Translations under genes and position numbers: made by a program
In this document: positions 35,629 to 48,231 of the stretch, in pieces
Layout: every line of letters starts with the position of its first letter
Position numbering within the stretch: the first letter of the stretch is position 1
The notes under the pieces: model-generated
Databases searched by the model: none
Seen by the model: the letters and a program-made list of their open reading frames with translations, nothing else
Told to the model about the DNA's origin: nothing
Source: Rhabditophanes sp. KR3021
Taxonomy: Eukaryota > Nematoda > Chromadorea > Rhabditida > Alloionematidae
Assembly: GCA_963281155.1 (NCBI GenBank)
Contig: CAUJLY010000001.1
Location: 6,510,001-6,574,000 of the forward strand
DNA: 64,000 bases
Direction: 5' to 3'

Positions 35629-38600
35629 TTATCCATCGGTAAATGATAAATTAACTTCTTGTTCAACGTCGATATACATTGTTTCGACTGTAGGTAATCT
35701 AATATTCGAAGCTGCTGATTGCCAGCATAAAATGGTTCCATCGTTGTAAACAACAAACAAACGTTTAGCCGAATTAGTTGTCAACAAATTAACAACACTT
35801 TTTCCTAAAGAAATTTCATCTTGAAATTCACGAATAATACTCATTGTCCACATTTCAATTAATTGAACTCGTCCATTTGCTAAACCAACAATTAAACTGT
35901 TGACTGAAATCCCTTCAGGCAAATTAGTCATGCTAATGCTTGAAATTCTAATTGCGGAATCGATATTTCCAATTAAAGAAGCATTGATCGTAAACAGCAT
36001 AACTTGACTTAATTTCTTTCCATTAACAATAATTACTATATCTCCAGAAGATGATGAAATGTCCGATAATTCAACGACTCCAGAATGTGGAGGAAGCTCT
36101 ATGTTACGAATGAATGTTAACTTATTGCTATCCCAAAGACACACTTTGCTGTCTTTTGAAGTAGAAACAATTACACTGTACATATCAGAAACACTGAGAC
36201 TTGTAATTGATGCAGTATGTCCAAGTAGATTTGTAAAATCGCACAAAACTAAGCATCTCTAAAAATGAAAATAATTATTGAATATTACAACCAATTAGCG
36301 AACCTTTTCTGTAAAGTTGAGTTGTAGCACAAAAATACTTCCACTTTCAAATCCAACAAATAATCTATTATTACAGCTTGAGTAATTAATGCATGTTGGC
36401 GTTTGGTAACCCATATGCCAAATGTTTTGCCATGAATTTTCACTGTGTGTAAATTTAACCTTTAGAATATTAGATTTATTTTTCCAAGACACGGCTGCAA
36501 CAACTTCCTGATCAGTTTCTTTGATGTAATAGACCTTCTTGTTGGTGATCTGCTGTTTCAATAAAATTATTCCTTCTCTGACTGCAACACACGAAGCAGA
36601 ATTTGAGGAAGAATCGTACAATTTAAAGTGTTCAGTACCATTTGCAGAAATATTTAGTCTAAATGGACTTCCTTCCATAATTACCGCATTGGGACTGCCA
36701 ACATAATCTCCCCATTTGATTCCACTAATTGTGGGGAGAGGAGATGGAATCGGGATTTGATTTAATTGCATAGTTTGATTTAATCTTGGAAGATGAGCCG
36801 TCTGGAAAAGTTGAGCTAAAATAGATCCGTAATTATTAATAGATAAATGATGACTTTTGCACGCCCCTTTAACAACATTTTAAGGTGCATGCGTTTCGTC
36901 AAAAATGATGATCTACATCAAAATAAAACTAGAGAATTCCAATGATTTTGATGTAATTTTGTAATAGTCTAATAAAAATCTTACTTACCCGCCATCTGCC
37001 CATAAGTTCTAACAATTGTTTTCAAAGCTGTCTCAATTACTTGATCGTTTTCTGACATAGCTTCATAACACTTTCCACGGTAAGTCAAGGGATGGAAAAC
37101 ATTTACTGCTTTGACTGCTGGATCTCCATTTTGCTTGTAACCAAAAGTCAAATCTATCCAATTATGCAAATGCAGAGAAACGATATTTGACTCCAAAGCT
37201 TGGCGATTAATCAAAGTAAATAACCTAGCATTATTATTAGGAACCCAAGGAGGCAGTTGGACATCACATACACGCTTTGAATCTTGTCTTACTCCCAAAT
37301 CTAATTTATTTTTGTTCTCTAAAAATTCCGGAAAGTAAAAGAATTCGGGAATGAGTTCTTTGAAATCAGTTGTACTTTTGGATGACGCCAAACTCCATGT
37401 TGTTTCCAGTGAATTGAATAATCTATCGGCAATATCAAAGTGATCGTCTTGATATTCCAAAGCTACACTTGTAAATGGCGATAATCTAACCAGATAATGA
37501 GTAATTATACCACTGTTTGAATAATGACTTCCATAATGATAAGGCGGCCATGTGCTAAATATTGAAACCTTCTCACTAAAGTTATTTTGTTAATTATTTT
37601 ATCATAGTTTGACTTACTTAGTATTGGCAGACTTGCTATTTTGACTAGCTTTGAATTTATCATATTCATCTTGTAAATCATTAAAATACTTAACATAATA
37701 ATCCTCCTTAGTTTTGTCTTGAATAGCAATTGGTTTTTGAAGATTCCGGAATGAGGACAGAACATTAAGATTTAAATGATCTGAAACATAATCAGCAATA
37801 ATGAATGGAAAAACAGGATACTGCATTAAATCATTGTAAGATCTTCCGGCTAGTTTATTTAGCAGCATTAAATACTCAAATGTCGTCATTATTCCTTTTC
37901 TCCAGATTTGGGTGATATTCTTCAACTGACCTTCTAGATTGATAATCAAGTTAGGTAAATCTAGTGAAGCAATGAGTCCAATAGCATTTTCACGATCTGA
38001 AATAGTTTGAAATGCAAGAAGTAAAGTCTCCCCATCTGTGAAAAACACTTCCAATGCTGTATCATTTAATAGGTATTGTCTTTTGTAGATTTCTCTAATT
38101 TTACTACATTCAAAAGATAGAGTAAAAGGTTCGCATTCTAATTCCTTTTGGCTAGTTTTGGCAGTTTCTCCAAAAAAATAAATACATTCAGTAGCAAGAA
38201 GTAATTCCCCGTTACATTCTAAGTTCGGCATAATAACAGAAACTGTAACGGATTGTTTTATGCTATCTACAGTTTTAACATACTCAATCGAAATGTCTTT
38301 TCCACCAGTGCTTTCATTTAAGAGTTTGGACAATGGCAGAGGTTCGGCGTTGCCCATTGATTCCTTCTGATCATCCATAACATATTTTTCTCCGTAATTG
38401 TAATTAAAAGGAGAAAGACGTCTGCGCTCTCTACAATCGCTCTCAGTTCGATCTAAACACCAACCTTTTGGCCAGCTTTCCATATTTGCTAAGGGACCGG
38501 CAGGGTGAGTTAACGTTTGGGATAATTTGAACATAAATTGTTCAGCTTCATACAAACTCTTTTGAACGCCTATTTGAGACTTTCCAAAGATTTTCCTAAC

Positions 38601-41600
38601 GAAAACTTGGTAGCTATTAACATCTCTAGTACATGCCCAAGCAATTTCTGTTTGTTCGCTGTTGTATTTTTCCACAATATCTTGATATGTTGTTGCTTTA
38701 GTTCTTAATTCACTGATATATTGCTTCTTTAAGTCAACATAGTTTTTGAGACCTAACGTTTCTTCGCTAATTAGGTGTTTCTTTGAATCAATTGACAAAT
38801 CGTCGAAAGGAGTTGTAATTTTGACGGCAATAAGGAGTTGTAATAATTTGTCGATACTTTCATCGAATTCGGGAATTTCATGTTCGATCGGTAGTGGATT
38901 TAAAGCTAATTCATGGAGGCCAATATTCAAAAAGTATTGTGAGTCTAAATCAAAATCAAGCAATTTCATTAAACTTGTTTTATGCGTATCCATGACATTT
39001 ATCAGCATTTGAAGCAATCTCAATTGTCTGCTAACAATCGGCGGAGAAAGTGGATAGTCTGTTCCTAATTCAATTTTTTGTTCTACGGAGCATAAAGTGC
39101 ATGAAATCAGTTGTAACAAATAATATCCTGCTTTTGGCTTGCACATCAACAATAGCTTATTCCAATCATCTAATCCAATCTTCTTGTTGTTGCAAGATTC
39201 CGAAGATTTGTTCCAAACATGGAAAAGAAATTTGATATGTAGTGAGAAAGCATCTAATTCTTCGGCGGCAATAAAATCGTTGTTTTTATGTCCATGAAAT
39301 AGAAAGTATTGGGATGTGAATTTCAAAGCTTGATTTAATCTTTGCGATAAAATATCTAAAGACTCTGGGATGGTTTGATTCTTCCATTTGTAAACACATT
39401 TCTTGTTCTTCTTGTTTTGCACATTATTTTGAAATACACTGAATGTAAATTGAGGAATTGGTATGGGAATATTTTCAAAAGTTCCGCTTTCCGTGTCAAA
39501 TTCATCTTCGAGGTCGTATTCGAAATCAATGGGAGATCCAGATCTACTTGCTGAGACAACCATATACTTGTCGTTGAACACATCTCTAATACTCTCAAGC
39601 CACCACTTCAAACAACTCGAAATAATGTCTCTGAATTTTCTATTAGAAAAAGAAGATGGTGGTTGAATGTATTCAAGGATCATGCATTTATACACAAAGC
39701 TATTGCATTTCTCATAGAATATAACATTATCAAAAGGAATTGATAGATTGAATATTTTGTGCAGGAATGAGGTGAAAGCTTCCATTGCGGCAGAATGGTT
39801 TAATATGTAGTTGCGATTGAGAATGTTTCGTAAAGCAGTAAACATAGAATCCATCAAATTACACTCCATCATTACTTGTCTAAGCATTGGTTGTGCTTCA
39901 AAAATCTTCATTAATGCACAACACACTTTCCAGAAGTCAAATGGATGACCAACTTCAGATGAGCGTTCCAGCAAAGCATGAGCAGCCACAAAGGAGGAGA
40001 AGGTAATTGCGTTTGGTGGAATCGATTGGATGTGTGTGTCATCCAGACCTTGAGCAACGTTAACTGTTTCCAAGCAAACCATTGAAAATAAGGAATTGAT
40101 AATATCTAAACTAATGTGGCAGTGCTTCAGTTGACATGCAATAACATTGAATCCTCCCTTTTGAATGAACTCAATTTTGACGTCATCTGGAGCTCTATTG
40201 AGAAAACGCTCTAGTAATTTGAAGGTATTGGTTTGAATGGTAACATCTGTTTGTTCAGTCAATAAAACTAAAATAGCCGGCCAAATTAGAGCATCTTGAA
40301 GCTGCACCATCAAAGAATCTGAACAAATCACCAATGTCGAAGATAAGAATTCTAGAATAGCTCCTCTTAATGCTGACATCCAGTTGAATATGGTTTGCTG
40401 TTTGATAGATTCTTCAAAATCGTCTGATACAGGAGAAGGAGAGTCAAATTTTCTGGGCTCAGGGAGAACTCGAGCTTTATCATTAATTATGTACTTTTTC
40501 CTAACCGCTGTAGCTGATGAATTGTTGTCTTTGTAGTATTTGAGAATCTGAGACTTTTCATTTCTTTTCATTAAATCCGTGAAGTATTCTGACAATGTTG
40601 TTTTTGTCATCGGAAGATTCAATTGAGACCGTTCATAAAGATCGCCAAACTTAATCCACGACTCACTCGATTTCGGGTCATAATGGAAACAAACGGCATT
40701 TGCTGGATGAGTTAAAAAGACGAACCTAAATAATGAATACAGTGCAGCGAAACTTCCACTCGACATAACAGATAGTTCCTTAAACAATACTAAAGAACAT
40801 TCCACGAACTTTTCACATTCAGCACTAGATTCATTGGAAACGGCAATAAAGGTGTCAAGAATGGTTTTGATTAGATTCTTGCAATTGATTTGCTTTCTAT
40901 TAATTTGGAAGTTACGGCATTTGCCTACAGTTATGCAATCTATGATAATTTGAACAAATATGCTCAATGTTTCCAGCTTTTTGACGTTCCACATGTTGAG
41001 AGAATTGAATAAAATAACTAAAACTGAGGCATCTGCAACAACTGATCCAGAGCTTGCGCAAATATTCCCTTCCTTTGATAAGTAAAGTTGTGTGATTGCC
41101 ATACTGGCAATAGCTAAGATATCGCGACTTCCAATTTGCGCACTCTTGGATGTCATGATTCTGAGTGGAATAAATATTCCTCCATATGTCGTGTATTCAG
41201 CTAATGAGACAATTCCATTTCTAACAGATGTACACAGTATATCTAAGGCAATAGATTGTGCTTCACCACTAAAATTGAGTTCTACAGATCGAGCGTAAAG
41301 ATAAATTAAAGTTTTGGTGGGAGCAAGACAGGCCAAATCGTGCATAAATGAATAGTTATTGATAACTCTGGAAGGACCATGCCAACTAATTTGTTCTCTC
41401 TTTAAATCAATCAACGTCAGAAGATAATTTAAATCTTTGGGGGCTTGATCTACAGGAAGCGTTGATAAACAATAGTGAGCAGGATCGGAAGAATCCAGAA
41501 TAAATATCGTTTTCTTCTGTAGCGATCTGATACAAACTTCGGGTGCTTCCATTATCTCAGCAATTACTTTTAAAAATTTAGGTTTATTCTTGAAGTAGTC

Positions 41601-42198
41601 ATGATTGTAGATGGTGTAATAATTGTAGAAAGCATAAGGGACTTCACTTGATGATCTCATTAAATTTCTGACATTTGAACTGATTGAGTTCAGGAAAAGA
41701 AAGTTCTTTTCATCTAAAACACCTTTGAAACAGAACATATTTGCAATGTCGTAACTGATGCAAGGTTTGTCGGGAAATTCTAAGAACCCAATTGCCACAT
41801 CAAACGTCAATTTAAGCATTGTGTCAATTCCAATTTCATTTGAATTGTAAACAAAAGCCTTACTCTTGCCATTCATACTTAACTCGCAATTGATGTAATG
41901 TTCCTTATTTTCATCAACAACTAAATTCATCTGCAGTGTAATTGAACGCCATTCCTCTTCTTTCCATTTTCGATAGAATATTTTGTTTCTCTGCAACAAA
42001 AGACCACGGCATTTTAATTCGCCAATTAAATTACCGGTTTCAGTCTCTATTTCTAAGACGTATTTTAAGTTCGAACTAAAACTACCAATTGTAGCGACAT
42101 GTATACGCGGTTGATGCTTGTTTACTTGAAAGTTGTTAATTTTGAGTTTAAAAAAAAAGGCCGATTCCGTTTTCTAAAGTTATTCCATAACTTGACAT
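35629..42198 (-). CDS. LYST: LYST/Beige-type BEACH-domain protein
   Basis: A large scaffold controlling lysosome-related organelle size and membrane fission or fusion. Exons: 42198-37618, 37575-36989, 36815-36304 and 36258-35629, giving about 2100 residues. Order: long helical ARM-like region; W-C-L-D-x-T-E, then R-E-R-R-R-L before the PH-like domain; BEACH starting F-E-Y-L-M-L-L-N and [51 protein letters not shown]; then WD repeats ending W-x-S-A. The I-N-R-Q-A-L-E-S and N-V-F-H-P-x-T-Y pieces favour LYST over WDFY3 or neurobeachin. It is much shorter than human LYST (3801), missing the far N-terminus. With ATG 42198 the frame breaks in a nine-T run (42150-42158). One fewer T closes the phase exactly; otherwise translation starts from another exon after an AG at 42182. 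Confidence 0.92.
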
Positions 42199-42355
42199 AA
42201 GATTGATTTCAAATGCCGGAATTGAAAGCTGGTGTAGTTTGTCTGTAAATTAACCGATTAGAACAGCGTTTTACAGTTAATTTAATTCAAAGCAAGTTAT
42301 TTTAATTGCTATTCTTCGTTTTGTAATCACAAATACAAGATGGTAAGAAGAGATT
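42199..42355. promoter_or_regulatory. possible bidirectional promoter
   Basis: About 157 nt separate the inferred LYST start (minus) from the start of a putative small gene (plus). If both starts are right, the two genes must share this sequence. No TATA box or other defined element was identified. Confidence 0.25.
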
Positions 42356-42878
42356 ATGACAAAAAGGCCAAAATTGGATGTAACACCTAGTCTACCAAAA
42401 CCAACTAGTTCAACGATAATGCTGAATGTAAGTATCAAACAGGTATCCTGAAAAATGAACCAGACAAAGGAGCCATAAGAAAAAATGTAAAATATAATAC
42501 ATTCTCTGTGATTTAAGTGTCTCAAATAGTTGAACCTTTAGCTAGATTTCTTATTCAGTACACCATCTCCCAACATCCTTATACATTTATTGAGCAGCCC
42601 AACTGCGGTAAGTATTTAAAAATAATTTGCGGAAATATAATTTGATTGGATCAAAAACAATGCAAAATTCATGATAATACACAAATCCGATAACTCAACT
42701 AAATATATACAAGCCTCTCACACTCCCCTATTTTAAAAAATTGTAAGTGATAGTTTATTCCAAATGACCTATAAATGATAATAACCCATATGTCTGGGAA
42801 GCTATCAAAGTTTCTAATCAAATTTTAGATGTAGTGGATGCATTGCCACCAATTGGTGACGAAAGAATACAGAGTTAG
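42356..42878 (+). CDS. putative small protein, uncertain splicing
   Basis: An ATG frame of 24 codons (42356-42427) ends at GTAAGT. An open piece at 42518-42607 reads S-Q-I-V-E-P-L-A-R-F-L-I-Q-Y and ends at GTAAGT in phase 1. A TTTTAG acceptor at 42828 then restores the frame to D-V-V-D-A-L-P-P and a stop at 42878. Exons 2 and 3 fit each other well. Exon 1 to exon 2 is out of phase unless a 7-nt microexon at 42480-42486 is used or exon 1 is different. About 65-70 residues, helical in the middle, no family recognised. It runs head-to-head with LYST and tail-to-tail with the next gene, which gives it a sensible place. Confidence 0.35.
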
Positions 42879-42978
42879 AAGCTCATTTCTCATGCAACAA
42901 TGTCTAGTGGATTTAAAAATAGATTGCAACCGCATCGCTTAATAACTAACTAGGAGGTACATTGTGCGCTTCAATTCA

Positions 42979-45853
42979 CTACGTCCAAAAATGTAGAAGT
43001 ATTCGTACAAAAATGTTGTAGCCGTCTCTATTGGTGATTTCCACATAAACAAAGCAATATGCCTGGAGTACAATATCATCTTTTACATTCAAAAGGATCT
43101 TACTAATTGGATGATTACAGACAATCAAACAAAGGATGTGTATGAACATCCTGAAATTCTCAAGAGTGAACTTGCTTTCAAACAAACGTTTAACTAAATA
43201 GCTTGTAATTTGTTTTAACTGTCGCATATTCAATTAATTTGGTTATTTTGCTTTGCTTACCCTGAAATGCAAAAACATTAAATAGAAATGAAATATAATT
43301 AACCCACTGTATAGACTGGAAAACGAAGAGAGAAATTGGGTGCAGTTGAAGCAGCTGGCAAGAATTTGGCTAAAGAAGATAAAAACTCTACTTGATATGT
43401 CTTTTCGGAATAAAAATTGGAAAATAGGAATTTGAAAAAATTAGCATCTCCCTTCATCATCTTCATAAAAGAGAGAAGAATACTATTAATGCTGTCCCCA
43501 TGAATAGCATTGGCTTTACATTTTAATAGCAAATTGCAAACATCCTCGTATGTTGGATTGAAAGCATCTGTGCAATTTATTAGCAGTAATAATTCTTCTG
43601 AAAACGATGAGACTGTGTTTGAGACAAGAATCGCAGTGATGTATTTGCAGACAACACGTCTTGTATTGTCACTGAATAATTTGGGATGCTTATAACTTGT
43701 AACGTAATTTGTATCTTCTCCAATTAAATTAGTGTGTGGTGGATACTTGTAGTCTGCTACTTCTGTAAGAGGTTCCATGTACTTTCTCTGCTTTTCTTGT
43801 TCCTTTGGAAGATTTATTAAACGCAATAATTTAAGAATTTCTTTGTTTAGAATAGGCTTTGGTATTTGATAGATTTCCAGAATATGCTTATAATGCTTTT
43901 GACAAGGCAAATAATGACATAATGACAATGCAACACAATCGCAAACTAAATCCAACTGTGAATCTTCCATTTCTTGAATCGTCAATATAGCAGTTAATAT
44001 TTTTTCAATATCATCATTGAGAAGATTGAGCCAAGTTGTTTGATTCAAATAAAATAACATCTCCTTGAAATTTTGAAGGGTTCTAGTTGAATATTGTTGA
44101 GGGGATGGAGAATTGATTACGTTACACACTGCATTGGTCGTAGTAACAAACTTTTCGCAGAACATTTGTGTGAGAAATTTCTGTTGTTTGTAGCAGGATT
44201 CGTTTTCATAGTTGATGAGTTGTGTGTAGATTGAACTTAAATAATGAAAGTTGTCGTATAACCGTTCAGCAAGGCAATTTGTGTCTTTTAAGAATAAATA
44301 ATGAAGGAGTCTTAGAGATTCTAACCGTTTAATTGATGAGAAACAAGATATGCACTCAAAAAAGGTAGCGCAACTTTGGTCTGAACTTGCATTTTCTAGG
44401 ATTGATATGACTGATGGAATTGAGTCTTCAAAGATATTCATGATTGTGGTAATCAATGTTTTTGTGTTGTCGTATGGAAGAACAATAATAAAATACTTGT
44501 ACAACTTAAATAAAGCGACTTCTTTCTTGTTGATTAATCTCTCATTTAAATGAGCAAAATTATAGTTGAGTTGATTGAAGATAGGTCTGAATTTGATATG
44601 TTTTACGGCACATTGATAAACTAGCCATAAGTCTTTAGTCTCGTGGTCCAAGAAAAGAAGGTTGAACATCTCAAGAGGTGTTAAACAATCACATAAACAG
44701 TCTGGAAGTTGAAGAATCAGTTTACGAAATTGATCTGAACAACTACTTAATTCGCTCAAAGATTCACCGACTTTTAAAAGCAAATTGTAGTGGAAATGAT
44801 TTAAACAAAACTCCGGATTGTGTGGAGTAGCTTTGAATTTGATTAATGGAATAACACTTTTCCCAAAAAACAATATTTCCTCTGAGTTTTCAAAGTTTTG
44901 TAGAATAATTCCAATGTTGTTAAAAAAAGACACTTTTAAATCGTCCGTAAACTCTAATTTGTTGATAATTCTTTTAGAGACAACTGTAATAGTGAGATCG
45001 ACTATTTTCATAATGCTTTTCCTAATACTGACAATATGTTCATTTTCTACTTCTCTGAAGTCGTTTGTGTGCTTCGCAATTAAGGCTAAATTCTCCAAAA
45101 AGTAGTAGAAAATAAAATCCTTAACAGCTTTAATTTCCACTACATTATCCTCCTCGACAGACACGCGTTCAGATACTATTAAAACTAAGGAAGCATAATA
45201 AACACAATTGAACCAATATTTGACGTTTTTCAAATTGTCTAAATCTAGTTCATGCCCAATTTGGAACTTCTTGCATATAATTATCATTGCTTTTGGCCAG
45301 TAGGGAGTCGTGCAGTATTGAGCTACAGATCTTAGTGCAATAAATGCTGTTTCAATGCTCATTACGGGAGGGTTTGGAGGATGAGTACCCGTTAACAGTT
45401 TGAAAAATAGACAAACATCATCAAAGTAGGCAAACGGTCTTTCTACAAAAAAGTCCACAGTTTCTTCTAATTTGAGATCAGGCTGGTCATCGTGTAATTC
45501 CAAAATTTGGCTTTGAGAAAAATATATACGTCTATCGTCTAATTTTGTTTCTAATTTTTCAATATCCTTACAAATAAGTTGGCAAGTGTAAGGCACCAAA
45601 TACTCAGCCTCTGTTTCTACATCTTCCCATTCCTCTAAAATCTTTATGAATTCACCGCAAATAGCTTCACTAACATTGACCGCCACTAAAAAGTATTAAA
45701 ATACATAATTAAACTCAACTTACAATCGTTCGAAGTGTACTTAGATATAATCATCATAACACAATATCTGGACTCGTGATAAATGTTTCCTTTTAGAGAT
45801 TCGAAAGTCTTTAGTAGTTTCATTAGAAACTTGGACTTATCTTTAGGTATCAT
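42979..45853 (-). CDS. large all-helical protein, unknown (ARM/HEAT-like?)
   Basis: Exon 1, 45853-45724, opens M-I-P-K-D-K-S-K-F-L. A 38-nt GTAAGT...TTTTAG intron in phase 1 leads to exon 2, 45685 to about 43308. That frame would stop at 43299, but a phase-0 splice (donor near 43307, acceptor at 43219) joins a further open exon, 43218-42979, of 79 codons with the same composition. The product is about 915 residues. It is Leu/Cys/Asn-rich with regular hydrophobic spacing and no signal peptide or membrane segment, which suggests a helical-repeat scaffold such as a karyopherin-like or ARM/HEAT protein. I recognise no diagnostic motif and give no name. It is separate from LYST: it has its own ATG, stop and a TTTATT signal on the minus strand near 42753. 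Confidence 0.7.
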
Positions 45854-48180
45854 ACTGACTAAAATTATATTACAATCAATAACAAGCTACTAAGACAAAA
45901 CTAATACAACAACTAATATAACAACTATGATAACGTGTAGAGCATCAAAAAATATCTGAAGTAGACTGTATACATACTAAAATAGTTCTTGTTGGCTGTG
46001 TAATATATGATAAGATAAGGCGAAAAGATAGATTAGATTCCAATTAACATTTCAATAATTACTTGGCTGCAATGAATTATCATAAATAACCAATTACATT
46101 ATTTAAATGGGTATCTTAATAGCAATACACCATTACACGAAGACGAAATGTAATTGAATAAGATAGTTATGGATGTCAATTCACGAGGATACTACTTTCC
46201 AAATATTTTGGTTCCGAGAATGGTAGAATAAAAATGGTATTATTTTTAATTACAAAAAATTAAAAACATCTTTTGATAGATGCATTTTAAATAGTTGCTT
46301 AAATTGGAGCTATCAAAGTTTCCGTTTGGCAGACGTATGTTGCAAATGGTCCCTTTTACTGCAAATTTGTAACAGAATTAAGTTATTCCATTCAGTTGTT
46401 CAGCAACTAAATCTTTTATATGTTTCAAATATTCGTTTTGGATTCTTGTCATTATATTCACTTATTTAATTGTCATAGAAACAGACAGACAATTCGTTTT
46501 AAATTCGGAGCTAACTTAATTATACAGTTCATAGCATATCTTATATGTAGAAATGTAATTATTTTTCAATAGGATCAAGTCTAAATGACATATTTAACAA
46601 ATACTCACGTAATTCCTTTTATCAACGTGTGCACACCATAGTCTATTGCTAAAGGTATATTAGTTATAACACGGAATAAATAAAAAATAAAATATTACAT
46701 GAAAAATACAAATATGAACATTATAGTTTATTACATTAGGATATTTACATTACGAATATTAACTAATTTGCCATTAAAAGAAAAGGTTTATAGTAACATA
46801 ACATCTTACTTATTCTTACAATTCTTTGGGATTTGTTTTGAACAACATTTCGAGATGGATGCCACCAACAATTACGACTTTAGGATATTAGTAATCTCTG
46901 GTAATGGCAACACAAATATGCCTTCGAGTGAGTTGTAGATTTATACCTTCGTTAGTTCATTTCTAGCCATGATAGTATTTCTGCCATACTCTACTATACC
47001 ATCAGCCATAGTTAATTTGCCGTTTGACACATTTTCCAAAATAGTTTCTTAATAGTAGTGATCGGGAATTAGGTTTCAGTGCGAGCATTCATATACATAT
47101 TTTAGATTCAAACAAGTCTCAAGGAATGTGTTTTGTCTGTTCTTAATCCCAATTGTTGTAAATTTGAGGTACATGGAAGAGATCAGTTGTTTCAGAGTGT
47201 TGATTAAATTAAGAAAAGCAACCTTTATATAGCTTTTAAATTAATCCATTACCAATTAACATTCGCATTTTCACCAATTATAATTAGCCCCCTTTGTGTC
47301 AGGAAAAGTTCAAAATTGGTTAGACGATACCTATAAACATCCTTTACTTTTAAATAAATTTGTTAATTATTTAACTTCGATCAGCTTAGGTTGGTCATTT
47401 TTTATGGTTAAATAAATTCAAAACTTCTTACAACGAACCTCTGTTGGTTACATTGGAGGATTAATCACAGTCAAGCATGACTATTGCAATACCTTTTAAA
47501 ATGTTTGGTCATTTAAATTTGGACTCAATTTGTGGAAAAGCCTTTAAATATAATCACGCTTATGTAACTCACGTGTTTTAGTTATATAGTTTGTGCCTTG
47601 TTAATGTTCTATTTCTTAAGGAAATCACATGATTCTATTCATTTTATGTCATTGCGTGGTAAGCAACACTTGTGGCAATACTCCTCTTATTTTTCCCCCA
47701 ATTTTATTCGTTTCACTAAGTCCCTCTATAATTGTATAGACAATGTTTAAACTTCCTAGTGATTGCTTATGATGAAATCGTGGATGGCGCATACAATCTC
47801 ACCACCATTTCACCTATACCATCTTAACACGAAAATCATCATAAACAAGTGGAACAAAAATGGCCCTTGTTTGTTGAGCTTTTGTATTTCAAGTTTTTTG
47901 CAAGGCTGTTCAAATTTGAAACTTAATTTGATGTCTTACTCAATTAAAGTACTCATTAAGTTATTTATGAAGCAAAACTATCGTCATTTATTAGAAGATG
48001 ATCAAATAATTATATTTTTAATCTCTTGATGCCTCCACGAATAAAGCCTTTTTTGCCTCATTTTTATTTAATATACTTTGTTCCAAAGATTAGGACTTAA
48101 AAACAAAATAACAAGATGTTAGTCGATCAATTTTCGCGCTTCTTCAAAATCAAATCTTCTAACCTTATTAATCCTCATCT
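45854..48180. other. gene-free stretch upstream of exportin-1
   Basis: Divergent spacer of 2.3 kb. Short open frames at 46699-46938 and 47763-48029 lack convincing codon structure. No RNA gene or repeat array seen. Confidence 0.5.
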
Positions 48181-48231
48181 TCCATTATAGGTTTACTAAA
48201 CTTTGTATGACCGTATTTGGTAACTAAACGA
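48181..48231 (+). promoter_or_regulatory. XPO1 5' leader with trans-splice-like acceptor and short uORF
   Basis: A CCATTATAG at 48182-48190 resembles the local 3' splice sites and could accept a spliced leader. A 6-codon uORF, ATG at 48207 to TAA at 48227, precedes the main ATG at 48232 by four bases. Both ATGs are followed by ACCGT, as if the start context were duplicated. Confidence 0.35.

Noticed and set aside
35629..42198. BEACH protein as WDFY3/ALFY or neurobeachin/LRBA
   Set aside because: The R-Q-A-L-E-S, N-V-F-H-P-x-T-Y and [11 protein letters not shown] stretches and the R-E-R-R-R-L piece before the PH domain fit LYST better. No FYVE domain follows the WD repeats.
42277..42525. Hydrophobic minus-strand frame like a membrane protein
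   Set aside because: The composition is what A+T-rich antisense gives, it has no relation to LYST, and it lies opposite the better-supported + strand exons.
46699..46938. 79-codon frame upstream of XPO1
   Set aside because: Biased only by A+T content, with no supporting splice or motif evidence.
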